Numbered from the stretch's first letter, positions 1 through 10,578 are shown. The stretch is 64,000 nt of DNA from Gracilariopsis chorda (GCA_003194525.1 NBIV01000202.1:62001-126000), one strand, 5' to 3'. Numbers and translations are program-made. Notes: generated by a model not told the origin, from the sequence alone.

Positions 1-330
1 AGGGCGGAGCAGCTGAGCTGGACGACGACGGGGAGGGCGGAGCAGCTGAGCTGGACGACGACGGGGAGGGCGGAGCAGCTGAGCTGGACGACGACGGGGA
101 GGGCGGAGCAGCTGAGCTGGACGACGACGGGGAGGGCGGAGCAGCTGAGCTGGACGACGACGGGGAGGGCGGAGCAGCTGAGCTGGACGACGACGGGGAG
201 GGCGGAGCAGCTGAGCTGGACGACGACGGGGAGGGCGGAGCAGCTGAGCTGGACGACGATGGGGAGGGCGGAGCAGCTGAGCTGGACGATGACGGGGAGG
301 GCGGAGCAGCTGAGCTGGACGACGACGCTG
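1..330. repeat. 33-bp coding minisatellite, about 10 units
   Basis: A 33-bp unit repeats head to tail with almost no variation from the left edge to about position 330; the next units to the right are diverged. On the minus strand each unit encodes the 11-residue repeat SSSSAAPPSPS, so the period keeps the reading frame of the malectin-type gene that contains it. The array runs off the window, so its full copy number is unknown. Such arrays are commonly length-polymorphic. Confidence 0.93.
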
Positions 331-1702
331 ACGGAAGAGGGGATGATGATGAAGAGGGAGACGGTGGTGCCGCAGAGCTTGATGACGACGGAGAGGGCGG
401 CGCTGCCGAGTTAGAAGAGGATGGAGATGGCACGGGGGAGGTAGATGAAGAAGGAGAGGGTGGTGCCGCGGAGGAGGAGGAAGATGGGGACGGGATCATA
501 GAACTCGACGAAGAGGGAGAAGGCGGTGCGGCAGAGCTTGTGGATGAGGGCGAGGGAATGGCTGAGGTGGACGACGAGGGAGAGGGCGGTGCTGCAGAGG
601 TCGATGGCGATGGAGAAGGTGGTGCCGCAGATGATGAGGAGGACGGTGATGGGATGGCCGACGTCGAGGATGAGGGGGAAGGCGGAGCCACAGAGCTCGA
701 GGATGACGGGGACGGGATGGGAGAGCTCGATGAGGAAGCTGACGGTATGGGTGAGGTCGACGATGATGGAGAGGGTGGTGCCGCTGATGAAGAGGAAGAC
801 GGCGATGGGATTGCAGACGTCGACGGGGAGGAAGAAGGCGGAGCAGCCGAACTAGAAGAGGACGGCGAGGGAATTAGAGAAGTCGATGACGATGGCGAAG
901 GTGGCACAGCCGAACTGGACGACGATGGAGACGGTACGGTAGAAGTCGAAGCCGAAGGGGAGGGTGGAGCAGCGGAGCTGGAGGACGACGGCGACGGAAT
1001 AGGAGATGTCGACGACGAAGGAGAGGGAGGTGCCGGCGAGGCAGAAGACGAAGGAGAGGCTGGGGCCGCTGAGCTGGAAGATGAGGGAGACGGGAGAGGA
1101 GAAGTGGACGACGATGGAGAGGGTGGTGCAGCCGACGACGATGGTGAGCTAGTGGACGATGCAGATGGAAGTGGCGCCGGTGCATCATCAGGCACCACAT
1201 CGAGAGTAGAAATCATAGGCGGACCTTCAATGCTCTTCAACGACACAACAAGCTGGCCATCCTGTCCGACTTCAGCTGTAGTTGCAATGCGGTAGGGCTT
1301 GAAACAGCCTTCTGCGGCGGCATAAACGTTAAGCTCATCACTGACGATGACATCGTTAACAAGCACTTGAAAGAGTCGAGTACGGCGTCGAAACAGGGCG
1401 CAATACTGTCCGACAATCTCTGCAAACCCGAGCGTGATCTTGTACTTTCCTGGAAGCACCGAGTCGGTGTATGAGAAATCGCCATTGCGAAACGCGTAAG
1501 AATTGAACGGTGGGTCTACCTGGGAGGCGGAAATGGAGCGAACTCGGGCTCCTAGGCTGAGCTTCCTAATGTCGGCGGCGACATACGGGGCTGGGGCGCC
1601 GGAAAACGAGCGTGAAAAGGCAATGTACTTTGACTCTTGTTGGGCGACAACAAGCGGGACAAAAAGCGCCACAACCGCGCTGAGAACGGTGAAGAAGCGC
1701 AT
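1..1702 (-). CDS. Secreted malectin-domain protein with long Ser/Pro/Ala-rich repeat tail (3' end outside window)
   Basis: An open frame starts at the ATG ending at 1702 and stays open for 567 codons to the window edge. Residues 1-20 (MRFFTVLSAVVALFVPLVVA) form a signal peptide. Residues about 22-175 fit a malectin-like carbohydrate-binding fold: the core reads YTDSVLPGKYKITLGFAEI, followed by FQVLVNDVIV and a terminal MISTLDVVP strand. From about residue 178 the chain becomes SPSSSSAAPPSPS-type repeats, which grow more regular towards the left edge. The architecture suggests a heavily O-glycosylated wall or matrix protein that binds glycans; this is inferred from domain type. A TATA-like box lies about 75 bp upstream. 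The acidic frame on the opposite strand (about 540-1295) is an antisense shadow of the repeat. Domain call by eye, moderately sure. Confidence 0.8.
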   Translation of the reverse strand, partial: MRFFTVLSAVVALFVPLVVAQQESKYIAFSRSFSGAPAPYVAADIRKLSLGARVRSISASQVDPPFNSYAFRNGDFSYTDSVLPGKYKITLGFAEIVGQYCALFRRRTRLFQVLVNDVIVSDELNVYAAAEGCFKPYRIATTAEVGQDGQLVVSLKSIEGPPMISTLDVVPDDAPAPLPSASSTSSPSSSAAPPSPSSSTSPLPSPSSSSSAAPASPSSSASPAPPSPSSSTSPIPSPSSSSSAAPPSPSASTSTVPSPSSSSSAVPPSPSSSTSLIPSPSSSSSAAPPSSSPSTSAIPSPSSSSSAAPPSPSSSTSPIPSASSSSSPIPSPSSSSSVAPPSPSSSTSAIPSPSSSSSAAPPSPSPSTSAAPPSPSSSTSAIPSPSSTSSAAPPSPSSSSSMIPSPSSSSSAAPPSPSSSTSPVPSPSSSNSAAPPSPSSSSSAAPPSPSSSSSPLPSASSSSSAAPPSPSSSSSAAPPSPSSSSSAAPPSPSSSSSAAPPSPSSSSSAAPPSPSSSSSAAPPSPSSSSSAAPPSPSSSSSAAPPSPSSSSSAAPPSPSSSSSAAPP

Positions 1703-1775
1703 TGTGGGCAGGCGCGGAGCGGGGCGTGTCGTTGGAGAGATAGATCCATGAGTGCGAGGCTGCGATGGATGCGGC

Positions 1776-1783
1776 TTATATGG
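1776..1783 (-). promoter_or_regulatory. TATA-like box of the malectin-type gene
   Basis: The minus strand reads CATATAAG here, about 75 bp upstream of the ATG at 1702, a suitable distance for a core promoter with a short 5' UTR. No other strong TATA-like string lies in this intergenic segment. Confidence 0.5.
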
Positions 1784-2187
1784 GGCATTTCGGAGCTAGG
1801 GGGAGTGGTGACGTGGACGAGATTACAGGGTGAGAAGGGCCGGGGGAGCGCGGGCGCCAATGGGCGCTGTGGTAGCGGGACGAGAATATGGCACGTGCAA
1901 ATTCAGCAGGGGTGCACACGGATGTTATCGAGCAGCGCGTTGACAGCGGCGAATTCAATGCCAGTGAGCATAGAGGTACGGGGGGCAATGTCAGGCGGCG
2001 GATGAGGTGGTCGTTACCGGATGTTGTAACTATTCTAGCCCTCACAAAGTACATACATACGTACTCACGTAATACACTGTCGCGAGACGCTACCAAAGCG
2101 TAGAGAAACTGCTCTCTCAAGAGCATTGATGAAGTGGTACGATCGCAAGATGTTATTTTTTACAGTGCTTATGCTCTTCTCCACACG
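1784..2187. other. Intergenic, no gene seen
   Basis: This segment lies between two minus-strand genes. Short open frames on both strands here have no recognisable content. It must contain the upstream promoter region of the malectin-type gene and the 3' UTR of the Cys-rich secreted protein. Confidence 0.5.
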
Positions 2188-2826
2188 TTATCTAGGGCAC
2201 ACGATGAGTATCTGCCAGTGCGAGGATGCGGATATCCACAAGCGCATTACGCTCGACGCACCGCTGTAGCGTATGTGTAGGGTGCCACTGTGCTGCGTAG
2301 GCATTTCGTAACTTATGTCGCCTGCGTACAGCACTGCGAAGCGAGAAAACTTTTCATCAGTGGTGTAGCGTAGCACGAGGGCACCGGATTGGCGACGTAG
2401 ATCTGTTGAGAATATTGATACACCGGGCCCGCCTTCACGGAGCGTACCACAGCGCCGCGGAGCATTCACCTCGCGAGGGTAGGGGGAAGGCAATGGGGTT
2501 GGCGTGTGGGAAGCTTCATGATCATCATGATGATGTTCATCTTCCAAGAAACCTTCTTCTCCCATGCGAGGGGATGATACATTTCGGCGATGACAGTTGC
2601 ATCGGTAGCACACTCGGTTTGAATCGACGCATCGAACCAGTTCTCGATCGCCGGCGCAGTGATGTCGCGCTTGCTGGAAGGCGCGGTGGCCACAGAAACA
2701 ATGTTGACATCGAATCACGTGATTATGATTCCACACATGTCTGGACACGGTTTGCGGAGTGGTGGATGATATCACTTGCGAGCACAACATCAGAAGCGCA
2801 AACACAACAGGAATCAACTTCATCAT
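2188..2826 (-). CDS. Small secreted Cys/His-rich protein, unknown function
   Basis: The frame encodes 212 residues from the first of two adjacent ATGs. Residues 1 to about 20 (MMKLIPVVFALLMLCSQVIS) are a clear signal peptide; the frame extends upstream but without another ATG, so this start is preferred. Residues about 30-80 hold a cluster of Cys and His (CQHCFCGH, then CYRCNCHRR). A short linker follows with the acidic/His run EDEHHHDDHE and a proline-rich TPTPLPSPYP. The C-terminal 90 residues look like a compact beta-rich domain with the pattern SGALVLRYTT, RFAVLYAGD, SGTLHIRYSGAS and a final ILIVCPR. Spaced strands ending in a Cys resemble small adhesin or matrix domains, but I do not recognise the family with confidence. 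The signal peptide indicates extracellular or wall location, like its neighbour. Confidence 0.68.
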   Translation of the reverse strand: MMKLIPVVFALLMLCSQVISSTTPQTVSRHVWNHNHVIRCQHCFCGHRAFQQARHHCAGDRELVRCVDSNRVCYRCNCHRRNVSSPRMGEEGFLEDEHHHDDHEASHTPTPLPSPYPREVNAPRRCGTLREGGPGVSIFSTDLRRQSGALVLRYTTDEKFSRFAVLYAGDISYEMPTQHSGTLHIRYSGASSVMRLWISASSHWQILIVCPR

Positions 2827-3433
2827 GACGGGCTGGCGCGCGCAAAGATTCCTTGTTGCCGCTGTATGGGATGAGGGGGTAGAGACGGGCAAGCCGTCAT
2901 TGCTGCTTCGCCTGGCGTCTACATTTGTGTCTGCACGAGGCCGATAACGTTCGACTTTCGCGGATCCCTCCGCGGCTAATTAACGTTGGAACTTGCACCT
3001 TGGAAGGTTGAGGCGGTTCTTTTCTCTGCCCGAGGTGGTTGACTTGTTTCAACATTGCTGCGCACAGGCAGCATTGTGCAGCCGCGCTCAACGCCTGCCG
3101 CGCTGTAAACCGTAACTAGCCATATAAATCGCCAAATTCGTTAACGACACAGTCGGATCTACACATACAGTACGTACCTTGCGTCAGCTGCATTTGCGAG
3201 CCCATCAGCCACTCTACCAACGTATCTTTTCGAAGGCTACACGTAGTGTCCCGTTGCAATCGCAACCGTCTCCTACCCCGTATCTAACTTCTCCGTCTCA
3301 TCTGACGACTACGCAACTTGAATCAACATCTTGCGCACAGCCTCATGTCGCTCACTAACATCCACTTCTTGCCCCGTCCATCTTGCTGACATTGCCAACT
3401 CGGTCCGCACCGTACAACATTGCAACCAAGCAG
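2827..3433. other. Intergenic, no gene seen
   Basis: About 600 bp between the start of the secreted Cys-rich gene and the 3' end of the bestrophin-array gene. It must hold the promoter of the former and the 3' UTR of the latter. An AT-rich string near 3,120 (ATATAAAT) is the only TATA-like sequence I see. Confidence 0.45.
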
Positions 3434-6400
3434 CTACTCGTCTATCGAGACATTCAACAGCTCGTCCTCCGGAAACGCGCCTCGTTCCTCTCGCAAGAAC
3501 GGCTTCATCCCGTGTTCAAACATCTTCAAGTTGCTCTTCACCGCATTCCCAATATCGTGCACAAAGCGTTCAACAGGCACGTCCGATACGTCCACTCCAA
3601 ACGGATTGGCCAATTCCTCCGACCATTTCTCAATTCCCACAATCCCGAACGCAATGAACGGCGTCCACAGAACCGTCAACCACCCGCTCGACTCCACCAA
3701 TCCCAGCGGCAATAACAGCAGCCAGATCACCAGGAAGATCCTCAAATGTTGAACGTATCCGTAAGGCATGGGAATGCTTACAATTTCCCTCAGATCCACA
3801 CATACTTTCCGCACTTCCAGCATGTACCAGAATATAAACCAGTGTTCGTGATTCCCAGCGTGTGGCTTCTCCTTCATATGCGCGCTCCATCGATCGCCTT
3901 CCATTAGGTAGAAGTGGAGCACGTCCATGCAGTACTCACTACGATCATGAGCCTTTAGCATTTTCTCGCAATCCTCCTTGCTGAGAACATGTCTCAAATG
4001 CTCTCCACAATCTTCATTCCGCATTTGCCCCATCAGCGCAATAGGAAGTGCTGCTAAGTGCGCCGCAATCCGCTGTAGATCGTTCCTATGCCAATCTCCC
4101 TGCTGATAACTCTCAAAGATCCGGTTTGAAATCAAATGCAATCTCCCACTCAACTGCGTCAACAGTCGAATCCCATCGGTATACCGTCCATGACTCTCAT
4201 ACAGCCGAAAGCCTAGTAGCAGGAACAACGCGAATCCAATGTACTCTTTCACAGAGTCGTTCACCGCGATTCGCGAACAGAACCAATTTGTGCATTCCAC
4301 CTCCACTTCGTCATCAAATGGAAACTCTTTCGACACCGCCCACGCTGCCAGAACGCACAGTGCTGACCATCCAGCTACCCCGATCGTTTCTACCAACGAA
4401 AACACATTCATGGCCAGTTTTGTGTTGTCCAACAACTTGCGACAGAATGTTTTTCTTATCCTCTTCTTCTTGATACCACACTTACGGCTTTCGTTCCAGA
4501 ACGGTACGATCGGCGATTCATGTACAAGTAGTTCTGGGTGCGGTTTGATGTGTTTCTGAACAAACAATAAGTCAGAAACTATCGAATCAGCCATTGCATC
4601 AAGATCTAAGTCGTTCAGATCCGTTCCAAAGGGAAACTGCAGTTCCCTTGCAATCGCGTGCATGCTGCCAGTCACAGCGAAGGCAGAGAAAGTTGTTAGA
4701 TTTCGTTTGTCCTCTTTTTCCTCGCTTCGGAGCTAAAGCGACTTACCCTAGTACCCCGTATGCAATAACCGGAACCCATAATATCGTAAACCATCCTGTT
4801 GAGTGTACAAGTAGAATACTCATGTATTGTTAGCATAATCATCATCAAGTAACGTGAATTGACAAGGTGTACAGTCCTGCGTCTACTCTTACCTGAATGC
4901 TCAGCCAAGGCGAATGGCAAAATCAGAAACCATAGACCAAGGAAAGTGTTTAGCAGTGTCTGGAAACCGGGTGCAATTTCAAACGTCCGCAAGAACATGG
5001 ATTCTCGAATCATTTTCTCCATATGATGAAGGAGAAACTTAACCATTGACACTCGTCTACCGTAGTAGAACGGCTTGTGCAACCTGTTTGAATAATTCGT
5101 CACGCTGTACAAATACGAGCGCAGCACATCAACACAATGAGTCACCATACTATCTGCACATTGCAGCCGGCCTAAGTCTTTGTACGATAATAAACCTTTC
5201 ACTTCACGGATATCACGAGAGTTGCGCAGTTCACTCTTTAGAACCAGTGGAATGGCAGCCAAGTGAGCAATAATTCGGCGGTGATCGCCTTCGTGGAAGG
5301 TCCCTTCAGGAAAAAGCGTTTGAAACTGCACTGCCAGTCCATGGCAATAGGAACGAAGCCGGGAGCCCCACACTCCTCCAGCGGCGAGGTATCTCACAAA
5401 CGCTGCCCGCACGAAAAACCCGAGAAGCATGAACGCTTCGTTAAGAGAAAGAGGCCATGGCACCGACCACGCAAGGTTATACACGATCTAACAATGTCAG
5501 TGGAAAAGCCTCAACATCTCAGGCAAATAATGTCACGTACCTGCGAACGATAAGTATGTTGCAACCGTAGTATTCACACTAAAGTTGGACTGCCACCATC
5601 GCGCCACTTGAGACTTATCTCTGGCGAGATACGAGATAAGCGTTGCAACAGTTGTCCATGCAGTGATATACACTAACACCCACCATGGAACAGAGCGAAT
5701 AAGATGGGCGAGCAGAGATGGTTTCATTTTCGGAGCCTTCGGACCAGCAAAGCACAAGGGATCACCATCACCAAAGGATACAGATCTTTCAAGCTTGTCA
5801 AAATGAGCGAGGGTATACTCATGACTCGGAGTTTTCTTCTTGAGAATGGTACCAAGCTGTGGGACATTCTCACAGCCTGCAAACTGGGTATGCACATCAA
5901 GACCCCAATTAATGCTTGTCACACCTTGAATTATAGAGCTGGACGCATCCAAGCACATCTTGTCCAGTGGAATGTCAATTGCGTCATTTCCGTATGGGTC
6001 AACTAGCTTTTCTGCAATTTCTTCGAGCCCTAGGATGCCGTATGATATTAAAGGAGCCCAAAGAATAGTGAAGAAACCAGTATTTGGGGTCATCGCAAAC
6101 GGAAGAAGGGCAAGCCACAAAACTGTAAACAGATGCTGATGTCGAGTATAGCTGGATATCACGGGGAAAGCCTTGACACCTAATGCTCTAGAAATCGATT
6201 CGCGAACCTTTGCCATCCGAATAAGCAGGGTTTCCGTGAACGTTCCAGCAGTCCGAAACTTCGGTATATCAGGATGGCCCTCACGTGCAACGGAATCTTG
6301 CAGTGTAAAGTATGCTTCAACAGTTTGAACAAGGTGTTCGAGCGGAACGGGACTTGTCTCGAAACTTTTCCGGTCTTCTGGTGAAAGCAACCCTTCTTTA

Positions 6401-9307
6401 TCTGCGGGATCATCCCGGACGATTCCGAGCAGTCGATCACGAAAACAAAGCGGAATCTGAACTAGATGTGCCACTATTCTCTCTTTGTCGTGCTTATGAA
6501 AGAAATTGTCCGTATAGTTCTGCACTGCTTCTATGGCAACATTCCGCAGATTCATTTGGATGTTGAAGATGAGCATTGCGCCTTCTTCATATCTTCCGAT
6601 TGCATCTGAAGCGCGAAAACTGAGAATCATGAACAGAGCGAAACCAATATTGGCCAACACATGTGTTTCCACGTCCACCGGGCTGCACCAAGCATTACAG
6701 GTGTTGCGTTTGTCTTCCGACCACAAGTACGAAAACCCGTATGATATTCCGGACGCCGCAACAGACCATATGGTTACCAAGGCCATACGTCTGAAAGATA
6801 CAGATGGAAGATTGTTAACTAAATTCTTCAAAGATCCGGCAAGAGTTGGATTCACCTCTTCGTCCAGAGAACGCCTCAACATTCTTCTCCAATTAAGAAA
6901 AGACCGTTTTGGTTTTCTATGGCAGCTGTTCCCAATAAAATCTTGTTCTCCGTCCAACGGCAAAGCGTTGAAAGCTTGACGTGTGTAATCAGATGGATAC
7001 ACGAAAGCAGGCGTGCCCTGTAGAGAGCTAGAATAAATATCATGAATGGATTGCTTGACTTCGCTGCAGAACATGTCCAGCGGTATGTCTTCCTTGTCAA
7101 AGCCAAAGGGGTCTGCCAGGTTGCTACCAATGCCGATCAACCGTATCACGGAGTAGCTAATTGGAATGATATACAAGAACGAGAGAAAACCAGCGAACTG
7201 TATCAGTGACATTGGTAGAAGTGCCAGCCAGAAGAACGTAAACAATTTCAGATGAATTGTGTACGACTTTGGGATAGGATGCTTGTGGATCGATATACAC
7301 TCTCCCATGCTGTGGTCAAGACCCCGCAACACAAGTATCGTGGCATACTTAGAGCTTTTGAAAGGACAGAATGGAACTTGAACTGTGTCTGCATGAACCC
7401 GCTCAATACTGTTAATGTACCCGAATATTACGTCGATTGCATGCCCATAGAAGTCTTCTGACTCATCGAACGCTCTAACATCTTGATGTGATAGGATGGC
7501 GTGCAACTCAGTTGTATCGCGGCTCTCTCGCAATTCCAACTTTGCGGCGTAACAGAGAGCAACAAGGTGTGATAAAAGGCGTTCGCGATCCCCATCATGC
7601 CACGTACCCTGCTTGCACGCCATGGAAAAGAAGAAAGCGAGCTGTTCAACGCCTGTCTTGAACTTGCTTTGCCATAGTTGTAACGCACTCCAATACCGAT
7701 TGTATGCCACATTTAGCCAGAAGCCAAGCACTAGAAAGATCCCAAGACTGACGTAGGCGGTAATCGACGAATCAAGTGGTATGTATATGCACCACCATCT
7801 GCAGCTCTCAGCATTACTAGTGTTCCGAACTTCATAGGTGAGGCACACAAGAAAAGTTGTCCACAGTACAACTCCGACCAGGGAGAAGAAGACCTTCTTG
7901 CTCGAACATCCAAAAACGATCAAGCTGCAGCAATCCCGGAGTTTAGAGGATGGGCTTTCTTTCCCAAGTTTCTCCATCGGTTTCACAAGCCAATCCGGAG
8001 CATCATGCACTTTCTTGACAACACTCTTTAGGTCCTGTTTTTCTCTGGAGAATGCATCGAGGAGATTAAGTGCTGTATCAGCTGCCAGACTGTTTAGCTT
8101 CACATCGTGGATATCAAAGCCAAAAGGCTCACTTAACGCCTGCCCTATAGTAAACAGCATTCCGATTCCGTAAGAGATTAGAACCGCCCACAAAATAGTA
8201 AACCTGGGATGCGAAAATGAAATAACATGGGGTCAGTACTATAATTACATCAAATACTTCACGTACATAAGAAGGTTATACAAGCAATGCTTCTCTTACG
8301 TTGCACAGCCTATGAACAAGAGCATCAGGAGGACGAGTATCACGACGAGGACAGGACATTCTTGATACGTACCATCCACTGTTCCTCACAAGTGCTAGAG
8401 GGATAAAGAGCATCCAAATGTAAAGCAAGATACGAAGATGAGTGACATAGCCGATTGAAGGCAAAGAATTGGCTATCTTCACAATACTGCCAGTATGGGC
8501 GTCAGCGTAGTCCAGATAATGATGCAGGGTGAATCGTGTTCCATCTCCTGCCGGCGTCTTTTCGGCTGCAACATGTTTGAAAGAATGATTTGCATCCTCT
8601 TCTGCCGCACTAAAATATGCTCGCACGACACTCAGGCAGTAGTGATGCATAGAAGACGCCCTCAAAATGTCATGAATATCTAAGTTGTGAAGGATACCTT
8701 GCAGTTGTTCATTCTCTCGCTCGCCTCGGATACTCATCTTAAGTACGATGGGATATGCAATAACATGTGCAGCGATGCGTTCCAAGTCACCATCATGCCA
8801 TGTTCCATCAGGATAACCCTGGCGCAAATGGAGAATAACCTGGCGAAGATACCGGGCCATGTGCTCCCAATCAACCTGAACTTCCCAGTAGCGGTTGCTA
8901 GCCTCTCGAATAAAGAATCCAAGAAGAACGAATAGTGCCCATCCCACTCCATATGATATAGAAGGAGAAATGACAAGCCTAGAGTCCCAGAATTCAACAG
9001 AGAACCAGTTCACGTCGCTTCGATTAAGCTTATAGGCCAGAAAAGTGATCAAAGTACTCCAGACCAACTGAAACCCAATTATGTCATATGGTATGGTTTG
9101 CATGAGTGCCACAAGTGTGGAGTAGTCCGTCGCATCTGGCTCAGGAGGTCCAGAACCAAGCCGACCACTTGCTTTCACATTTTGCAGACGAAGAGCAACA
9201 GCACGATGTTGGAAGTCGGAATAAGGGGTAGTTTGATGTTCTGCCTCAACATTGTCCCCATGTAACGCAGGGATTTCCGTTGAACTCTCAGCTTCCTTTG
9301 ACATCAT
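3434..9307 (-). CDS. Five-domain (pentad) bestrophin-like anion channel, 5 exons, 1806 aa
   Basis: Exons: 9307-8373, 8203-5541, 5435-4893, 4795-4747 and 4664-3434. The four introns (169, 105, 97 and 82 bp) have GT donors (GTACGT twice, GTAAGA, GTAAGT) and AG acceptors; joining them keeps one frame of 1806 codons plus stop. The protein holds five bestrophin-like (RFP-TM/UPF0187) domains at about residues 65-370, 400-705, 765-1075, 1140-1440 and 1465-1790. Each shows the pore-helix pattern ending in LGF or LSF, the ER..AHL helix after a HxxD turn, the PLxLxxxSGWFTILW transmembrane segment and the signature DPFGxDxxDIPLD. Bestrophins assemble as pentamers of such domains, so one chain could form a whole channel of about 20 helices. 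A lone domain is about 300-350 residues. The N-terminal 60 residues carry no obvious signal peptide, so the membrane is unknown. Chloride or bicarbonate transport is inferred from the family. Confidence 0.9.
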
Positions 9308-9674
9308 GCGAGACGAGAACTACAAAAGCGGACGAACTGAGACATCGATAGAGTTGTGGTGTGAGAAAGCTTATGTATTCGAAAATGCTTACCCAGGGAG
9401 AGGTACCTTCGATTTATGTCTTGGGATTATAGAAGAGCTTATTGCGTACCCAAGGGCACCAAAAGCCTTTAGTATTTACTACAACTAGATTATTAGATCC
9501 GGTTCGGTGCAAATCTCACCACCTTGCGTACAAACCGGTGATCTCCTATGAAGTATCTTTATTGACTGTATGTGACGTATTATAGAGGTTTGCATTTGAG
9601 TAACATTGCCAGTACGTTTTTACACAACAGGAAATGTTTCTCCCCGGTGGGACGTGGGCTCAACATACTTAGTA
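9308..9674. other. Upstream region of the bestrophin-array gene, no gene seen
   Basis: About 370 bp directly upstream of the ATG of the five-domain gene. I see no coding potential. It should contain the promoter; no convincing TATA box stands out. Confidence 0.45.
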
Positions 9675-9900
9675 GTGTAGACCATTTCGTTCTTAGATGC
9701 CGTCGAAGAGCGGCATCCCTACGTCGAGAGCTCCCATCTCTCCGAGAAAGGCAGGGTTCTGACGACGAATCAATAGTAAGGACATGACCAGAAAAGATGG
9801 TGGTTTATCTAGAGAGAGGGGTTCTTCTCAATGTAACCCCTACCATAGTCTTGGAATTAGAGACACGAGCTCATATAAACACACACACGCACGTTGTCAG
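9675..9900. repeat. Diverged direct repeat, copy 1
   Basis: This segment and the one at about 10,052-10,270 align along their length with many substitutions and small indels. Shared landmarks are CATTTCGTTCT, CCGTCGAAGAGC, GAGAGGGGTTCTTCTC and an AACACAC-rich end. Both copies have the same orientation and start about 377 bp apart. They may be an old tandem duplication or remnants of the ends of an unrecognised element. Confidence 0.6.
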
Positions 9901-10051
9901 TAGACGCAGGAATCTTCAATAGAGGTAGATTGCGAAAGCATTAGGGTTACTGAGCTGGACTTTAGTCCTTCAGCCTTTGTAAGCACGTTTAATGATGCAA
10001 CTATATGAACTATTGAGTGCTCCTTTTCGAAGCAAACTTACACGTGATTAT

Positions 10052-10270
10052 AGTGCAGATCATTTCGTTCTCTTATGGTACTCCGTCGAAGAGCTTTCAC
10101 CTCTGCGAGAAAGACAAGGTTTCGCCGTCGATTAAATCGTAAGACCGTGGCCAGAGGTTGCTGGTTTTTCCGGAGAGAGAGAGGGGTTCTTCTCGGAATA
10201 GACCCCAACCGTCGTCTTGGCATTATTAGAGACGCCAGCCAATATGAACACACGCATACACACACCTGCA
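10052..10270. repeat. Diverged direct repeat, copy 2
   Basis: Second copy of the roughly 220-bp repeat described at 9,675. Short open frames on both strands of this copy show no domain and are treated as chance. Confidence 0.6.
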
Positions 10271-10537
10271 ATTGCAGATTTTATTGGTTCCTATCTTGAC
10301 CACTGGTCAATGCCCAGAATTACACCAAGCGCTGGGTGCAGAAACAAAGTTTTAAAAAGCTTACCGTCAGTGCATCTGCACTGCAGATACACTAACTGTG
10401 AGCTCTTTTGCAGATCAGATATGCTTCAAAGTTCGACCTCAGGAGTACAAGGGTTAGCAATCTACCCTTCAAACCGGCTAAATTTGGTATTGATTTTCCA
10501 AGTATTCGTGCCCTTATGGTCATGAAACTGTGAATAG

Positions 10538-10578
10538 AGAGTTTACGAAAGTAGATTTTTTTCACATGGCTTGCAAAT
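10538..10578 (+). repeat. Left terminal inverted repeat
   Basis: Begins AGAGTTTACGAAAGTA and ends GCTTGCAAAT; its reverse complement is found at 11,431-11,471 with about three mismatches. Confidence 0.8.

Noticed and set aside
1-330. CRISPR-like array
   Set aside because: The repeats are contiguous with no unique spacers, keep a coding frame and lie in a eukaryotic gene.
540-1295. Long plus-strand frame for a Glu/Asp/Gly-rich repeat protein
   Set aside because: It is the antisense image of the Ser/Pro/Ala repeat tail of the minus-strand malectin-type gene, which has a signal peptide, a folded domain and a TATA-like box; the acidic frame has none of these.
3331-5553. Plus-strand open frames of 80-140 residues opposite the bestrophin gene
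   Set aside because: They are shadows of exons on the minus strand; none shows a domain or initiation context of its own.
9303-9307. Five separate bestrophin genes instead of one
   Set aside because: No promoter-like gaps or in-frame stops separate the domains; two domain boundaries fall inside one 2.66-kb exon, and canonical introns keep frame through the other two.
10038-10299. Basic Arg-rich open frames on both strands
   Set aside because: Overlapping frames on opposite strands inside a diverged direct repeat, with no domain and not preserved in the other copy.
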